A stretch of 64,000 bases of DNA. Source: Marinobacter sp. es.042. GTDB lineage: Bacteria; Pseudomonadota; Gammaproteobacteria; Pseudomonadales; Oleiphilaceae. Both the position numbers and the translations under genes were made by a program. Numbering within the stretch: position 1 is the first letter of the stretch; each line of letters opens with the position of its first letter. A model generated the notes under the pieces. That model made no database searches and was not told the DNA's origin. It saw only the letters and a program-made list of their open reading frames with translations. Positions 35,249 to 44,826 of the stretch are shown here, one piece after another. The stretch is from positions 124,001 to 188,000 of the forward strand of contig NZ_LT897781.1 in NCBI RefSeq assembly GCF_900188315.1. Direction: 5' to 3'.

Positions 35249-36229
35249 ATGACGAGAAAGACATTAGGTTTAACCGGAACACGAAAAAAAGATCCTAAAC
35301 CAGTGGCCACGGAAACCGAAGCTAAGGTTGAGGTTGAAAGTGAGGCTGATCCACAAAAACGTTTTTTAAATGCTGTGGCTATCAATCCCGCGCCGGGGAT
35401 TCGCCTGGAGTTGGGTTCCGAACAGCTCACGGTGCGCGCGATGGATTTGATCACGCCGATTGGCATGGGGCAGCGAGGTTTAATCGTTGCGCCGCCGGGG
35501 TCTGGAAAATCGACGGTTTTAAAACATATTTGCCAGGCGGTGGGAAAGGCGTATCCCGAGATTAAACTCTACGCGTTATTGATAGATGAGCGACCCGAGG
35601 AGGTCACTGATTTCAGGCGTAGCGTCCCGGCTGAGGTACACGCTTCTTCTTCGGATGAAAGCTATGCTCATCACGTTCGCGTTGCCGATGAACTTCTTGA
35701 TATCGCTCGCCAACAAGCGGGCGAGGGTCACAACGTTATGATTGTGATTGATTCTCTCACGAGGCTTTCGCGTGTGCATAATGCGGAGCGAAAGAGCAGC
35801 GGTCGTACTATGTCTGGCGGGGTGGATGCTCGAGCGATGGAGATCCCGCGGAGGTTGTTTGGCGCTGCACGAAACCTTGAGAATGGCGGCTCGCTGACCA
35901 TTCTGGCAACCGTTCTGGTGGATACGGGCAGCCGCATGGACCAGGTTATCTTTGAGGAATTCAAGGGCACGGGGAACATGGAGCTGGTGTTATCGAGAGA
36001 CGTTGCGAATCAGCGAATTTTTCCCGCGCTGGACATTTCTAAAAGCAGTACACGCCGTGAAGAGCTGCTGTTGGATCCAAAAGATTTAGACAAAATAAGA
36101 GCATTGCGACGGGCGCTTGGCGGTCTCAAACCGCTAGAGGGCACAAAAAAGTTGGTGGAGCTGCTTGAGAAGTACCCCACAAACGCCGAGCTTCTGAAAA
36201 ACATCCCCCATTCTTTTGATAAGGCGTAA
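35249..36229 (+). CDS. Rho-like ATPase lacking the RNA-binding N-terminal domain
   Basis: 326 residues against about 419 for Rho. The start ATG 35249 leads into a basic tail, then directly into the Rho ATPase core: P-loop APPGSGKST (Lys87), [30 protein letters not shown] and [21 protein letters not shown]. The C-terminal GTGNMEL region is kept. The OB-fold that binds rut RNA in Rho is missing. It is a paralogue, not the essential termination factor; it might modulate Rho or act alone. Confidence 0.85.
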   Translation: MTRKTLGLTGTRKKDPKPVATETEAKVEVESEADPQKRFLNAVAINPAPGIRLELGSEQLTVRAMDLITPIGMGQRGLIVAPPGSGKSTVLKHICQAVGKAYPEIKLYALLIDERPEEVTDFRRSVPAEVHASSSDESYAHHVRVADELLDIARQQAGEGHNVMIVIDSLTRLSRVHNAERKSSGRTMSGGVDARAMEIPRRLFGAARNLENGGSLTILATVLVDTGSRMDQVIFEEFKGTGNMELVLSRDVANQRIFPALDISKSSTRREELLLDPKDLDKIRALRRALGGLKPLEGTKKLVELLEKYPTNAELLKNIPHSFDKA

Positions 36230-36267
36230 GCGTAGCGTTCAAGACAGGGCGTTTTTGAGGAGTAGGC

Positions 36268-36480
36268 ATGTTCCACATTCACGTCGAGCGGGTGCTTGAA
36301 AAGGATATTGATACGGTTTTTAAGGCCATGGAATCGGCTTTTCCTTTCGGGCTCTTTCGAGCCGAAGATGAATCCGGAGATGCCAACGATGCAGTCCTCG
36401 GCGCCAATGTCGCAGAGGTTTTCTGTGGTTTCTTCAGCGACAGTTTAAGAGAGGTGCTTTTCGACCCATTTTGGGTATAA
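36268..36480 (+). CDS. Small protein resembling the start of an SRPBCC domain
   Basis: 70 residues with a strong GAGGAG site 8 bases before ATG 36268. The first 25 residues (FHIHVERVLEKDIDTVFKAM) resemble the opening of an SRPBCC/polyketide-cyclase fold, which is normally twice this length. Probably a truncated or frame-broken gene. It lies between the Rho-like gene and the MNT gene. Confidence 0.4.
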   Translation: MFHIHVERVLEKDIDTVFKAMESAFPFGLFRAEDESGDANDAVLGANVAEVFCGFFSDSLREVLFDPFWV

Positions 36481-36500
36481 TTGTACCTTAATTGGGTATT
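36471..36500 (+). promoter_or_regulatory. Promoter and operator candidate for the MNT-HEPN pair
   Basis: A perfect TATAAT (36476-36481) lies 30 bases before the MNT ATG. GGTA, TACC and GGTA blocks alternate across 36474-36498 and form two overlapping inverted repeats. They would suit autoregulation by the MNT protein's winged helix. Confidence 0.45.
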
Positions 36501-36511
36501 TCGGGGTTTGT

Positions 36512-37144
36512 ATGGGAAATCAACAGCTTTCGAAGCAAATGGGAATGGCGGAAGCGCTTTTCCCCGCGACCCGGCAAAAGGTTTTAAAGCTTTTTTTCTT
36601 GAGGCCCGATGCCGAATTTGCTCTACGTGAGGTAATTGATGCGGTTGGCGCAGGGTCTGGTGCAGTGCAACGAGAGGTAGCGCGGCTGGTCGATTGCGGA
36701 CTCGTTTTTCAAGATCATCGAGGCCGGCAAAAGCGCTACAGAGTAAATCGGGAATCCCCGATTTACTTTGAGCTCGCCTCTCTGGTGACGAAATTGCTCG
36801 GCCCAGAATCTCAGATCGATGCTGCGTTGCAACCTCTGTACCCTGAGATTGATATCGCGTTGCTTTACGGCTCGGTGGCGAAGGGTGTTGATCACGCGGG
36901 AAGCGATGTTGATCTCTTGCTAGTATCCGACACTGTGAGTCTGGAAGATATTTTCGAGACCCTTGATCCGGCAGAACGTTCGCTCGCTCGGACCATTAAT
37001 CCTACGGTGTATACTCGAAGCGACTTCAGAAGCCGTATTGTGAAACAGCAATCTTTCCTTACCAGGGTCCTGGATGGGCCTTACATCCTACTTAAAGGGA
37101 ATTTGGATGAATTCGGAATCTCTCGACAATCTGGTCAAGATTAA
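36512..37144 (+). CDS. Winged-helix plus MNT nucleotidyltransferase (antitoxin-like)
   Basis: 210 residues. About 15-85 is an ArsR-like winged helix (ATRQKVLKLFFLRPDAEFALREV). About 105-200 is a minimal nucleotidyltransferase with the motif YGSVAKGVDHAGSDVDLLLV. In HEPN-MNT modules the MNT partner AMPylates or otherwise blocks the HEPN RNase. The DNA-binding fusion suggests it also represses its own operon. Overlaps the HEPN gene by 38 bases. Confidence 0.85.
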   Translation: MGNQQLSKQMGMAEALFPATRQKVLKLFFLRPDAEFALREVIDAVGAGSGAVQREVARLVDCGLVFQDHRGRQKRYRVNRESPIYFELASLVTKLLGPESQIDAALQPLYPEIDIALLYGSVAKGVDHAGSDVDLLLVSDTVSLEDIFETLDPAERSLARTINPTVYTRSDFRSRIVKQQSFLTRVLDGPYILLKGNLDEFGISRQSGQD

Positions 37145-37526
37145 TAAGCTCCATCGGGAGCCTCCCGATGCAGAAGAAATCCAAGGATTGATACGCTCTG
37201 GGACCGTTCGTTTGAACGATGCACGTTTTGAATCGCTTAGCATCGAAAGCCGTTTTGATCTCTCGTATAACGCTGCACATGCGCTGTCACTCGCCGCTTT
37301 ACGGCATTGCGGTTATCGGTCGGACAATCGCTATCTCGTCTTTCAATGTTTACAACACACCCTGGGGTTGTCGGCGGCGAAATGGCGGGTGCTTGATCAA
37401 GCCCATAAAAAGAGAAATCTGGCGGAATATGAAGGGGAGATCGACCTGAGCCCTGCCTTGGTTCAGAGTGTTCTCAAAATTGCAGAAGAGATCGAGGAGG
37501 CCGTTCTCAGGCTAACGGGCGATTGA
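37107..37526 (+). CDS. HEPN-domain protein, toxin partner of the MNT protein
   Basis: 139 residues from ATG 37107, all-helical. The segment HKKRNLAEYEG gives an RX4Y in place of the usual RX4H RNase motif, a variant seen in some HEPN groups. Reduced or absent RNase activity is therefore possible. It is coupled to the MNT gene by a long overlap. Confidence 0.78.
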   Translation: MNSESLDNLVKINKLHREPPDAEEIQGLIRSGTVRLNDARFESLSIESRFDLSYNAAHALSLAALRHCGYRSDNRYLVFQCLQHTLGLSAAKWRVLDQAHKKRNLAEYEGEIDLSPALVQSVLKIAEEIEEAVLRLTGD

Positions 37527-37719
37527 AGAACGTATCGTCAAACTCTTGCATCGAATCCAGGGCTGCTCACCCAGCAGTTGGGCTTTGATTTGTCGAAGTC
37601 TTTGCAGCCGCTTATCTGGTAATCGCCACTGGTTTCACGATCCACTCAGGCAGTTCGCCTGATCAACTGAGCACAAACTCTCGTAGCTCTACAGGGAGAA
37701 CGATAACGGGAGCAAGAAA

Positions 37720-38160
37720 ATGAGCTTCAACTTAGCCGTCACCAAAAAGCGCACCGTTCTGACGTTGATGCTTTTAATCATCACACTGACTACTCAAGGG
37801 GCCGACATGAACAGGCTGGACGACTACCAGTGGAAAAACCGGCTTATCCTGGTTCACGCCACCAGTGAAAATAGCAGTGAGATCGAAACGCTCAGGAGTG
37901 CCCGGGCCGAGATCGATGACCGGGATATTGTCTGGTTTGTGAACACCGGGTCGGATGTGGTTTCAAATCAGAAAGCGGTTTCGAGCAGCCTCGAAAGCGA
38001 CATCAAGGCTGTTCTTGATGAGTCCCGTTCGTATGGCCGGGTCCTGTTGATCGGCAAAGACGGCGGCATCAAAAGCCGCGAATCCAGTCTCGACCTCGAC
38101 GCTATTTTCCGCCGTATCGACGGCATGCCGATGCGCATTCGGGAGATGCGCGCTGATTGA
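37720..38160 (+). CDS. DUF4174 secreted protein
   Basis: 146 residues with a hydrophobic signal at about 10-28, then a thioredoxin-fold-like DUF4174 domain (NRLILVHATSE, VLLIGKDGGIKSRES, DAIFRRIDGMPMR). No catalytic cysteines. Function unknown. It ends 48 bases from the convergent glucosylglycerol operon. Confidence 0.8.
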   Translation: MSFNLAVTKKRTVLTLMLLIITLTTQGADMNRLDDYQWKNRLILVHATSENSSEIETLRSARAEIDDRDIVWFVNTGSDVVSNQKAVSSSLESDIKAVLDESRSYGRVLLIGKDGGIKSRESSLDLDAIFRRIDGMPMRIREMRAD

Positions 38161-38208
38161 AGCATTAGACCCGATCAATAACCTCACACAGCGCATCCAG
38201 CCCCTCGG

Positions 38209-39651
38209 TCAGCACTCCAGGTGTCTGGTTTCCCCCGTTTCCACATCGGTGTAAGTGACCTTCACGGTTTTGAAGTTCAGGTCTACAAACAGGTGGCAGT
38301 AATAGTCGCCATGACGCCAGGCCATGGCCACGCTTGAGTTGTTGGAATAGTTCAGTTCGAAGTGCCCATCAAAGGCCGGGTAGTTGCTGCGGAACTTCAT
38401 CAGGCTTAGCAGGCGTTGCACCACCGGTTTCTGGATGTCCTGCTCCACCTCTTCCAGGCTGTAGTAATGCCGATTGATGTCCCGCAACTCGCCACTTTGT
38501 TCCATCAGTTCGTGATCGTTACAGCCGGCCAGCAGCCCCACGTAGTAAACCTGTGGGATGCCCGGGGTGAAAAACTGGATGGCCCGGGCGGCGATGTAGG
38601 CGTCGTCGTTTTGCATCAGCGCGTCATAAAAGGTGCAGGTGAGCTGATAGATGGCACCCACGCTGTGAATGTTGGCCGCCGAGCGCCTCATGATGGGGTC
38701 CGCGCTGCGGGCGTCGATGTTGTCGATCAGTACTTTGATTTTCTCATCCGGCAAAACGCCTTCCACATCGGGAATGCAGATGCCGTCATGGGTATCCAGC
38801 ACGGTGACCATGTTGCGCGGGCACATGCGCAGCCAGTTCTTCAGATACACACTGTTAGCGTCCAGCAGTGAATAGAGCAGCAGCGGCGGCAGGGCAAAGC
38901 CGTAGGGGTGCATGTTGCGGCGGCCGATGGCGTACTGGTAGCTGGTGTTGTCGTGTACTTCCGGCAGGCATTCCGCCCCGTGTTTCAAGGCAACCTGGTT
39001 GACCCAGTCGAGGATCTGATACACCTCCGGTTCCACCAGAAAGCAGCTTGTGCCGATCCGTTTGGTGGTGTATCCGAAGGCGTCCAGCCGCAGCAGATTA
39101 ACGCCTTTTGAAGTCAGAAATCCGATGTAGCTTTCCATCAGCTGATAGGCCAGGTCGGATTCGTAATTCAGGTCGATCTGCTGCTCGGTGAAGGTACACC
39201 ACACTCGGGTTTTGGTGCCGTCGGACAGGGTCACTTCCCGAAAGGGTTCTTTCTCCTTGCGGATGTGAATCTTCGCCATGTCGTCCGGTGAGATATCGCC
39301 GAATTTGTCCACGTGCACAAACAGATCGGCGTATTCCGAGTCGAAGCCGTTGGCAATGAAGTTGGTGAACTCCGGCGATTCGTCCGAGATATGATTAACC
39401 GTCAGATCCACGCACAGATCGTACTTTGCCGTAAAGGCTTCGATGTCGTCCCAGGTGCCCACCTTCGGGTCCACTTCCTTGTGGGTCAGCGGCGAGAAGC
39501 CGCCATCGGCGTTGGAGGGAAAAAACGGCAGGATGTGCAGCCCGCCGATGGCTTCGGACAGATGCGTGTCCACCACGGTGTAAAGGTCTTTCAGATCGTT
39601 GCCGATCCGGTCCGGGTAACAGATCAACTGCACTGCATTTTTGAGCAACAT
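38209..39651 (-). CDS. GH13_18 phosphorylase, probably glucosylglycerol phosphorylase
   Basis: 480 residues, sucrose-phosphorylase family. The catalytic set is visible: nucleophile Asp in LLRLDAFGYT, acid/base Glu in CLPEVHD and transition-state Asp in VLDTHDGI. A Marinobacter enzyme of this family is known to phosphorolyse 2-O-alpha-glucosylglycerol. The adjacent upstream synthase/phosphatase gene (17-bp gap) strongly supports that substrate over sucrose. It would recycle the osmolyte when salinity falls. Confidence 0.85.
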   Translation of the reverse strand: MLLKNAVQLICYPDRIGNDLKDLYTVVDTHLSEAIGGLHILPFFPSNADGGFSPLTHKEVDPKVGTWDDIEAFTAKYDLCVDLTVNHISDESPEFTNFIANGFDSEYADLFVHVDKFGDISPDDMAKIHIRKEKEPFREVTLSDGTKTRVWCTFTEQQIDLNYESDLAYQLMESYIGFLTSKGVNLLRLDAFGYTTKRIGTSCFLVEPEVYQILDWVNQVALKHGAECLPEVHDNTSYQYAIGRRNMHPYGFALPPLLLYSLLDANSVYLKNWLRMCPRNMVTVLDTHDGICIPDVEGVLPDEKIKVLIDNIDARSADPIMRRSAANIHSVGAIYQLTCTFYDALMQNDDAYIAARAIQFFTPGIPQVYYVGLLAGCNDHELMEQSGELRDINRHYYSLEEVEQDIQKPVVQRLLSLMKFRSNYPAFDGHFELNYSNNSSVAMAWRHGDYYCHLFVDLNFKTVKVTYTDVETGETRHLEC

Positions 39652-39668
39652 GGTGTGGTTTCCTCCGT

Positions 39669-41942
39669 TCAGGCGGCGCAGTGACCAATGGGCAGAATTT
39701 TCTTCAGTTTGGTCGCGCGGCGCTGCTCGGCGGTGTCGATGAATTCCCGCCCCCAGTAATCGATGTCGTAACGGCTGACCACTTCAAAGGCCTCGCTGAG
39801 CCGATTCTGTGCTTCGCTGCGGCTCATGGCCAGGGCGTAGTAGCAGGTGTCGGCAAGGTCCTGGGGGTGATGAGGATTGGCCAGGATGGCACCGCGCAGT
39901 TCGGCGGCGGCGCCGGCGAATTCCGAGAGCACCAGCCTGCCACTGCCCTGGGTCAGGCCCTGGGTGGCGATGTATTCCTTGGCCACCAGGTTCAGGCCGT
40001 CCCGCAGCGGTGTAATCCACATCACGTCCGCCATGGTGTAGTAAGACACCAGTTCCTCGAACGGCAGGGCGCGGAAGAAGAATTGCACGGGCGTCCAGCC
40101 CACCTGTGCGAACTGGCCGTTGATGCGACCGACCGTCTGCTCGATCTGGGAAAGCAGTTCCTCGTAGATGGTCATCCCGGCGGCCGCCGGCACGCAGACC
40201 ATCATCAGGGTAACTTTGGTTTTCAGCTCCGGGTGCTCGTTGAGCATGCGTTCGTAGGCATCCAGCTTTTCGATGATGCCTTTGGTGAAGTCCAGGCGCT
40301 CGACCGACAGAATCAGCCGAACGTCCATCAGTTCGTTACGCAGGGTTTCCATGCGGTCAATCACGCTCTGGTCTGCCAGGGCATGTCGCACCCGGTTCAG
40401 GTCCAGCCCCACCGGGTGGGCGCCCAGGCCGATCTTGCGATCATTCACCTTGATTTCGGTGCTCATCTCATCAAGGCCCACGGCACAGCCGTAGGTCAGG
40501 AACCGGGGCGCACAGCCGGCTTTCTGGGTGACTTCCAGGGGCGTGACACCGCGCGCCACATCGACAAAGTTTTCCGCCTGCCTGGGAATATGGAAGCCGA
40601 TGTGATCGCACTGCAACAGGCTGCCAACGATTTCACGGCGCCAGGGCAGCACGTTGAACACGTCTGCTGAGGGGAAATAGGTGTGATGGAAAAAGGCAAT
40701 GGTAAGGTCCGGGCGAATCTCGCGCAGATAGGCCGGCACCATCCATAGATTGTAATCGTGAATCCACACCACCGCGTTCTCGGCGGCTTCCTCGGCCGCG
40801 CGCTCGGCAAACTGCTTGTTGACCTTGAGGAACACCTGCCAGTGATCATCGTGGAAGGTGGCCCGTTCCCAGAAGGTGTGCAGGGTTGGCCAGAAGGCTT
40901 CCTTGGAGAACCGCTTGTAGAAAATCTCGACGTCGTCTTTGCTTAGGGGCACCCGCGCGGCCACCAGTTTTTCGTAGCGATCGGTATCTACTTCGGTGTG
41001 GGTCTGGAACGGGCCCAGGTCCGGGTCGTCAATGGACCAGGCCACCCAGGAGCCGGCTTTGCCGTCGGCAAAGAAGCTCAGCAGCGTGGGGATGATGCCA
41101 TTGGGGGATTTGGGGCGACGGCGGATCAGTTCGCCGTTTTCCACCACTTCTTCGTAGGGCAGGCGGTGGTACACGATCACCAGGTCGGACTTGCCGCGAT
41201 TCATGAATTCCGGCGCTTCGGCTTCGATGCCCAGATGGCCGAGGTAGCCGAAGTGCTCAAACGCTTCCAGAATGCCGCCGCAGCCCGCTGCCTCGGCGTG
41301 GAAGACCCGGGCTTTGTGCTCTGTGGCCTCAATCAGGCCGGGTTCCGACTCGCCCACACACACGCCTTTGAAGCCGTGTTCGTACATCGACAAGTCGTTC
41401 AGGGTGTCGCCCGCGACCAGAACGGATTCGGGGTCCACGTTCAGGTGCTTAACCAGCCGTGACAGGGTGCGCCCCTTGTTCACGCCCTGGGGGAGAATGT
41501 CGAGGTATTTGTGATTGGAGAACAGCGCAGTGCAGTACAGGGTCTCGATGCGGGCGACCAGCTCATCGGTGACCACGTCGCCGTCGCAGAAGTAGGACAC
41601 CCGGCGTTCCTGTGGCACTTCCTGGCGTTGCAGGCCTTCAAAGGGCAACAGAGCGTCCTCAATGATCTGTTCACCCGGCCAGAGTTCGTCGATCTCGCCT
41701 TGCAGCGGTTGGATGGCCTGCTGCGACTCGCCGTGCACCACCGTGCAGCCAACGTCGCAGATGATGTAGTTCGGCTGTGGAATGGTGGGGTCCGATAACA
41801 GGGGCAGCACGGATTCCAGTCCTCGACCGGTCACGAACACCAGGTCGATTTCGGGATGGCCAGCGATCAGTCGGTAGAGTTTAAGCCGGTTGTCGGGGTC
41901 GCCTGCGAGAAAAGTACCATCGAGATCGGTGGCCAGTAACAT
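39669..41942 (-). CDS. ggpPS: Glucosylglycerol-phosphate synthase/phosphatase fusion
   Basis: 757 residues. N-terminal HAD phosphatase (about 1-240): DLDGTF nucleophile motif and [13 protein letters not shown]-terminal GT20 synthase (about 255-745): [25 protein letters not shown] and ERLDFTKGI. The order (phosphatase first) matches GgpPS rather than OtsA/OtsB trehalose enzymes. Makes glucosylglycerol, a compatible solute, from ADP-glucose and glycerol-3-phosphate. It heads the two-gene operon. Confidence 0.88.
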   Translation of the reverse strand: MLLATDLDGTFLAGDPDNRLKLYRLIAGHPEIDLVFVTGRGLESVLPLLSDPTIPQPNYIICDVGCTVVHGESQQAIQPLQGEIDELWPGEQIIEDALLPFEGLQRQEVPQERRVSYFCDGDVVTDELVARIETLYCTALFSNHKYLDILPQGVNKGRTLSRLVKHLNVDPESVLVAGDTLNDLSMYEHGFKGVCVGESEPGLIEATEHKARVFHAEAAGCGGILEAFEHFGYLGHLGIEAEAPEFMNRGKSDLVIVYHRLPYEEVVENGELIRRRPKSPNGIIPTLLSFFADGKAGSWVAWSIDDPDLGPFQTHTEVDTDRYEKLVAARVPLSKDDVEIFYKRFSKEAFWPTLHTFWERATFHDDHWQVFLKVNKQFAERAAEEAAENAVVWIHDYNLWMVPAYLREIRPDLTIAFFHHTYFPSADVFNVLPWRREIVGSLLQCDHIGFHIPRQAENFVDVARGVTPLEVTQKAGCAPRFLTYGCAVGLDEMSTEIKVNDRKIGLGAHPVGLDLNRVRHALADQSVIDRMETLRNELMDVRLILSVERLDFTKGIIEKLDAYERMLNEHPELKTKVTLMMVCVPAAAGMTIYEELLSQIEQTVGRINGQFAQVGWTPVQFFFRALPFEELVSYYTMADVMWITPLRDGLNLVAKEYIATQGLTQGSGRLVLSEFAGAAAELRGAILANPHHPQDLADTCYYALAMSRSEAQNRLSEAFEVVSRYDIDYWGREFIDTAEQRRATKLKKILPIGHCAA

Positions 41943-42166
41943 AGTCTGCTCCTATCGAAACTTTTGCTCAGATAAGGAATGCGTTGCAGCTTTCATACCG
42001 GAATCGGATTTAACAGCGTCACCTATGGCGCAGCGATTGCAGGCCAGTAAGCAGTGGCACGGCGATCAGGGCGATACAAAAACTGAACAACACTCCCCAA
42101 GTGCTTGCTGTCTGAGGCAAACAAGCCCTTTCATTTCAGGGCAGGGAGGTGTGTATCTGGACTTTA

Positions 42167-43366
42167 ATGCGCCCTATTGGTGCAATTCTCGCGAGTGTCG
42201 CGCTATTACAGCTCGGCAGTGGCTTGTTGAATACGCTGCTGGCGGTCACGGCCAATGAACAGGGTTTTTCCACGGCGCGGATCGGCGTCATCATGTCCGG
42301 CTTTTTCGTGGGGTTCGCCTGCGGCATCTTTATCAGTGGCCGTTTGATCCGCCGCATGGGCCATATCCGTACCTTTGCGTTTTGCGCGGCGGTGTGCGCG
42401 TCCATCGCGCTGCTGCACTCCCTATGGGTTGATCCCTGGGCATGGATGGCGCTTCGCTTCCTTTACGGATTGTCCCTGGTCACCCTGATGACGGTGACGG
42501 AGAGCTGGCTAAACGCCCGCGCTGAGAAGCACGAGCACGGGCGGGTCTTCGCCATGTATATGGTGGTCAACCTTGGGGGAATTGCCCTGGCTCAGCAACT
42601 GCTCAGGCTGAGCCCGGGCGAGCTGTTGGTGCTGTTTTCGGTGTCGGCCATCCTCAGTTGCTGGGCGCTGCTGCCCATCACCATCAGCAGTCGCAGCCAA
42701 CCTCACATTCCCGAGCGGGCCAAGAGCAGTCTGAAGAAAATCATCGGCTTTGCGCCGCTGGCCGTTGCTACCTCGGCGCTCTCCGGCCTTGCCATGGGCG
42801 CTTTCTGGGGGATGGCACCGCTGTACGCCAGCAAACTCGGCTTCAGCCTGTCTGAGGTTGGCCTGCTGATGAGCTTGACCATTGTGGGTGGCGCGCTGCT
42901 GCAGATCCCGATCGGCCGGTTTTCCGATACTCAGGACCGTCGGAAGGTGCTGGTTGTTGTGGCGGCGCTGGCGGCCGGAATGTGCCTGATGATGCCGTTG
43001 GCCTGGAGCAACACGTCACTGATGGCCGTATTCTTTGTTTGGGGTAGTCTGTCGTTTTCGCTGTACCCGCTGGGTGTGGCGCAGCTACTCGATCAGCTAC
43101 ACCCCGACGAGGTGGTTTCCGGTTCTACGGACATGCTGGTACTGCACGGAGCGGGCGCTGCCCTGGCGCCTCTGCTCGTGGGTTTGATTATGAATCTTGT
43201 GGGCCCTCATGGCATGCCTGTTTACATGGCGGTTGTTCTGGGCTTGCTCGCCACCTATGCGATCTATCAGGTACGCCATGTCTCCGTGCTCACCGCGGGC
43301 GAGCAGGCGCATTTTGAGCCGATGGCGCAATCGTCCCATGAGATTGTTGAAATGATTGAGCGGTAG
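42167..43366 (+). CDS. MFS transporter (YcaD-like)
   Basis: 399 residues from ATG 42167; a GTG at 42149 would add six residues but sits on top of the GGGAGG site. Twelve predicted helices, with the MFS loop SGRLIRRMGHIRTF and a C-terminal acidic tail. Resembles YcaD-type permeases of unknown substrate. Divergent from ggpPS. Confidence 0.85.
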   Translation: MRPIGAILASVALLQLGSGLLNTLLAVTANEQGFSTARIGVIMSGFFVGFACGIFISGRLIRRMGHIRTFAFCAAVCASIALLHSLWVDPWAWMALRFLYGLSLVTLMTVTESWLNARAEKHEHGRVFAMYMVVNLGGIALAQQLLRLSPGELLVLFSVSAILSCWALLPITISSRSQPHIPERAKSSLKKIIGFAPLAVATSALSGLAMGAFWGMAPLYASKLGFSLSEVGLLMSLTIVGGALLQIPIGRFSDTQDRRKVLVVVAALAAGMCLMMPLAWSNTSLMAVFFVWGSLSFSLYPLGVAQLLDQLHPDEVVSGSTDMLVLHGAGAALAPLLVGLIMNLVGPHGMPVYMAVVLGLLATYAIYQVRHVSVLTAGEQAHFEPMAQSSHEIVEMIER

Positions 43367-43438
43367 ACAGTTATCGCACCGGCTCACCGCTCCAAGGACG
43401 CTGAGTGACCCGCGTTCGAGCTTCCGATAGCCGGGAAG

Positions 43439-43879
43439 TCATTGGCTCTGTAGCTGCCCTACATAGGCGGAAACGAAGACCGCTTCCTGGAAGGCCTTCA
43501 AACCCGTCTCTGCAAACGCAATGGGCAGCGGGTTGGCTGCCAGGGTGGACTTGATGAGAGCGGAGGGCAGCAGGGTCACCGTCAATTCGATGTCGGCGAT
43601 CAGTTGAATGGCCGCTTCCATTTTAAAGCTGACAGCACCACCGGCAAATTTGCCTTTGGGCATCCGCTCTTTGATTGCGACGTGAGTCACGCCGTACTCG
43701 GCCATTAAGGCGGCAAAGGCCGCCTGGAATTGCTTCAGGTCTTCACGGCTATGGTTTTTTGGCAGTGACAGTTTGCGCACCTTGCATTCCGGCAGGTTGA
43801 ACTGCCCCCGGTCCATATTCAGCAAACACACCACTGCATCACTGCCGGTAAGCTCAACGCCGCACACAATCATAGCCAT
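43439..43879 (-). CDS. DUF3010 protein
   Basis: 146 residues. The N-terminal CGVELTGSDAVVCLL and the KERMPKGKFAGGAVSFKMEAAIQ block match DUF3010, which has an RNase H-like fold by motif shape. Common in gammaproteobacteria; function unknown. Confidence 0.85.
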   Translation of the reverse strand: MAMIVCGVELTGSDAVVCLLNMDRGQFNLPECKVRKLSLPKNHSREDLKQFQAAFAALMAEYGVTHVAIKERMPKGKFAGGAVSFKMEAAIQLIADIELTVTLLPSALIKSTLAANPLPIAFAETGLKAFQEAVFVSAYVGQLQSQ

Positions 43880-43900
43880 TTCCCCCGTGCCCGCCTGTTA

Positions 43901-44245
43901 TCAGCCGCAGCACTTCTTGAATTTGAGCCCGCTACCGCAGTTGCAGATATCGTTACGTGAAGGCGATTTTACCGTGGTAACTGTGCCGCCTTTGGTCAGG
44001 ATAGCAGTGAGCTCGGTAATGGACTCAACGGCGCCCTCGCGGGTATCCACCGAGATGTTCGCGTACAGCTTTGCCCTGGCCACTTGCGCTTCGACTTCCT
44101 GCTTGCGCGCGTCACTGGTCACCACCAGCGTAAGCGGGTATTTCTTGCTGCCACTCTTCTGGCTGGCGTTGGTCTGAAAGCCGCCGTAAGCGGTGTGGTG
44201 CTGGCGTGCGTCCTGCCGGCCTTTGAAGAAAAATTTGTCTGACAT
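43901..44245 (-). CDS. SEC-C motif protein (PBPRA1643 family)
   Basis: 114 residues from ATG 44245. The end CNCGSGLKFKKCCG is a SEC-C zinc-binding motif like that at the tail of SecA. The start MSDKFFFKGRQDARQHHTAYGG is typical of the short PBPRA1643 group. Function unknown. Same strand as DUF3010, 21 bases upstream of it. Confidence 0.9.
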   Translation of the reverse strand: MSDKFFFKGRQDARQHHTAYGGFQTNASQKSGSKKYPLTLVVTSDARKQEVEAQVARAKLYANISVDTREGAVESITELTAILTKGGTVTTVKSPSRNDICNCGSGLKFKKCCG

Positions 44246-44465
44246 GCTGAGATCCTGATGGGGAGAATGCCCGGGCTGCTGCCGGGAGCAGTCTTTTAGC
44301 ATGCTTTCGGAGGCGGGGATATAGGGAGATACGAAATCCGCCCGCTCCCCTGTGACGGATTTGTGACCTTTCCTTGATCGACTTTTTACCCAGCCGTGAC
44401 GGCCGCGTAAGCGTTCCTGCTTAGTCTGCATTCTGATGCTGCTGGTCTTCAGGTATGGGGTCGGC

Positions 44466-44482
44466 AGTGTCCAATAGACACT
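44466..44482. promoter_or_regulatory. Inverted repeat upstream of the MXKDX gene
   Basis: AGTGTC-CAATA-GACACT, perfect 6-bp arms, 23 bases before the start codon and just before its ribosome site. Could be an operator or a 5' hairpin. Confidence 0.4.
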
Positions 44483-44505
44483 ATTTCCAATAAGGAGAAT
44501 GCACA

Positions 44506-44799
44506 ATGAAAAGCCTGACAGCGACGCTTCTGGCACTCGGTACCACCCTGGCCCTGATGGCCCCGGCCCATGCAGACGACATGGTCAAGGGCAACAAGGG
44601 AATGGACGACACCATGATGCAGGACGACATGAAAGATGACGGTATGACCAAAGACTCCATGAAGTCCGACACCATGGACACCATGCATGACGGGATGAAG
44701 ACCGAAAGCATGATGGAGGAGGACATGAAGAAAGAGGGAATGGAAAAAGGCGCCATGAAAAAGGATGGAATGTCCGAAGAGGATAAAACATCCATGTAA
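44506..44799 (+). CDS. Pentapeptide MXKDX-repeat secreted protein
   Basis: 97 residues with AAGGAG upstream. The signal peptide ends at AHA-DD (residue 23). The rest is a string of Met-x-Lys/Asp-Asp units made almost only of Met, Asp, Glu, Lys, Gly and Thr. Fits the MXKDX-repeat family. Periplasmic; metal or redox buffering by the methionines is a guess. Confidence 0.8.
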   Translation: MKSLTATLLALGTTLALMAPAHADDMVKGNKGMDDTMMQDDMKDDGMTKDSMKSDTMDTMHDGMKTESMMEEDMKKEGMEKGAMKKDGMSEEDKTSM

Positions 44800-44826
44800 T
44801 GGCCGGAAATTTTCCAGAGTGGCGCT

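Noticed and set aside
38209..39651. Plain sucrose phosphorylase
   Set aside because: Family fits, but no sucrose genes are near and the glucosylglycerol synthase is in the same operon.
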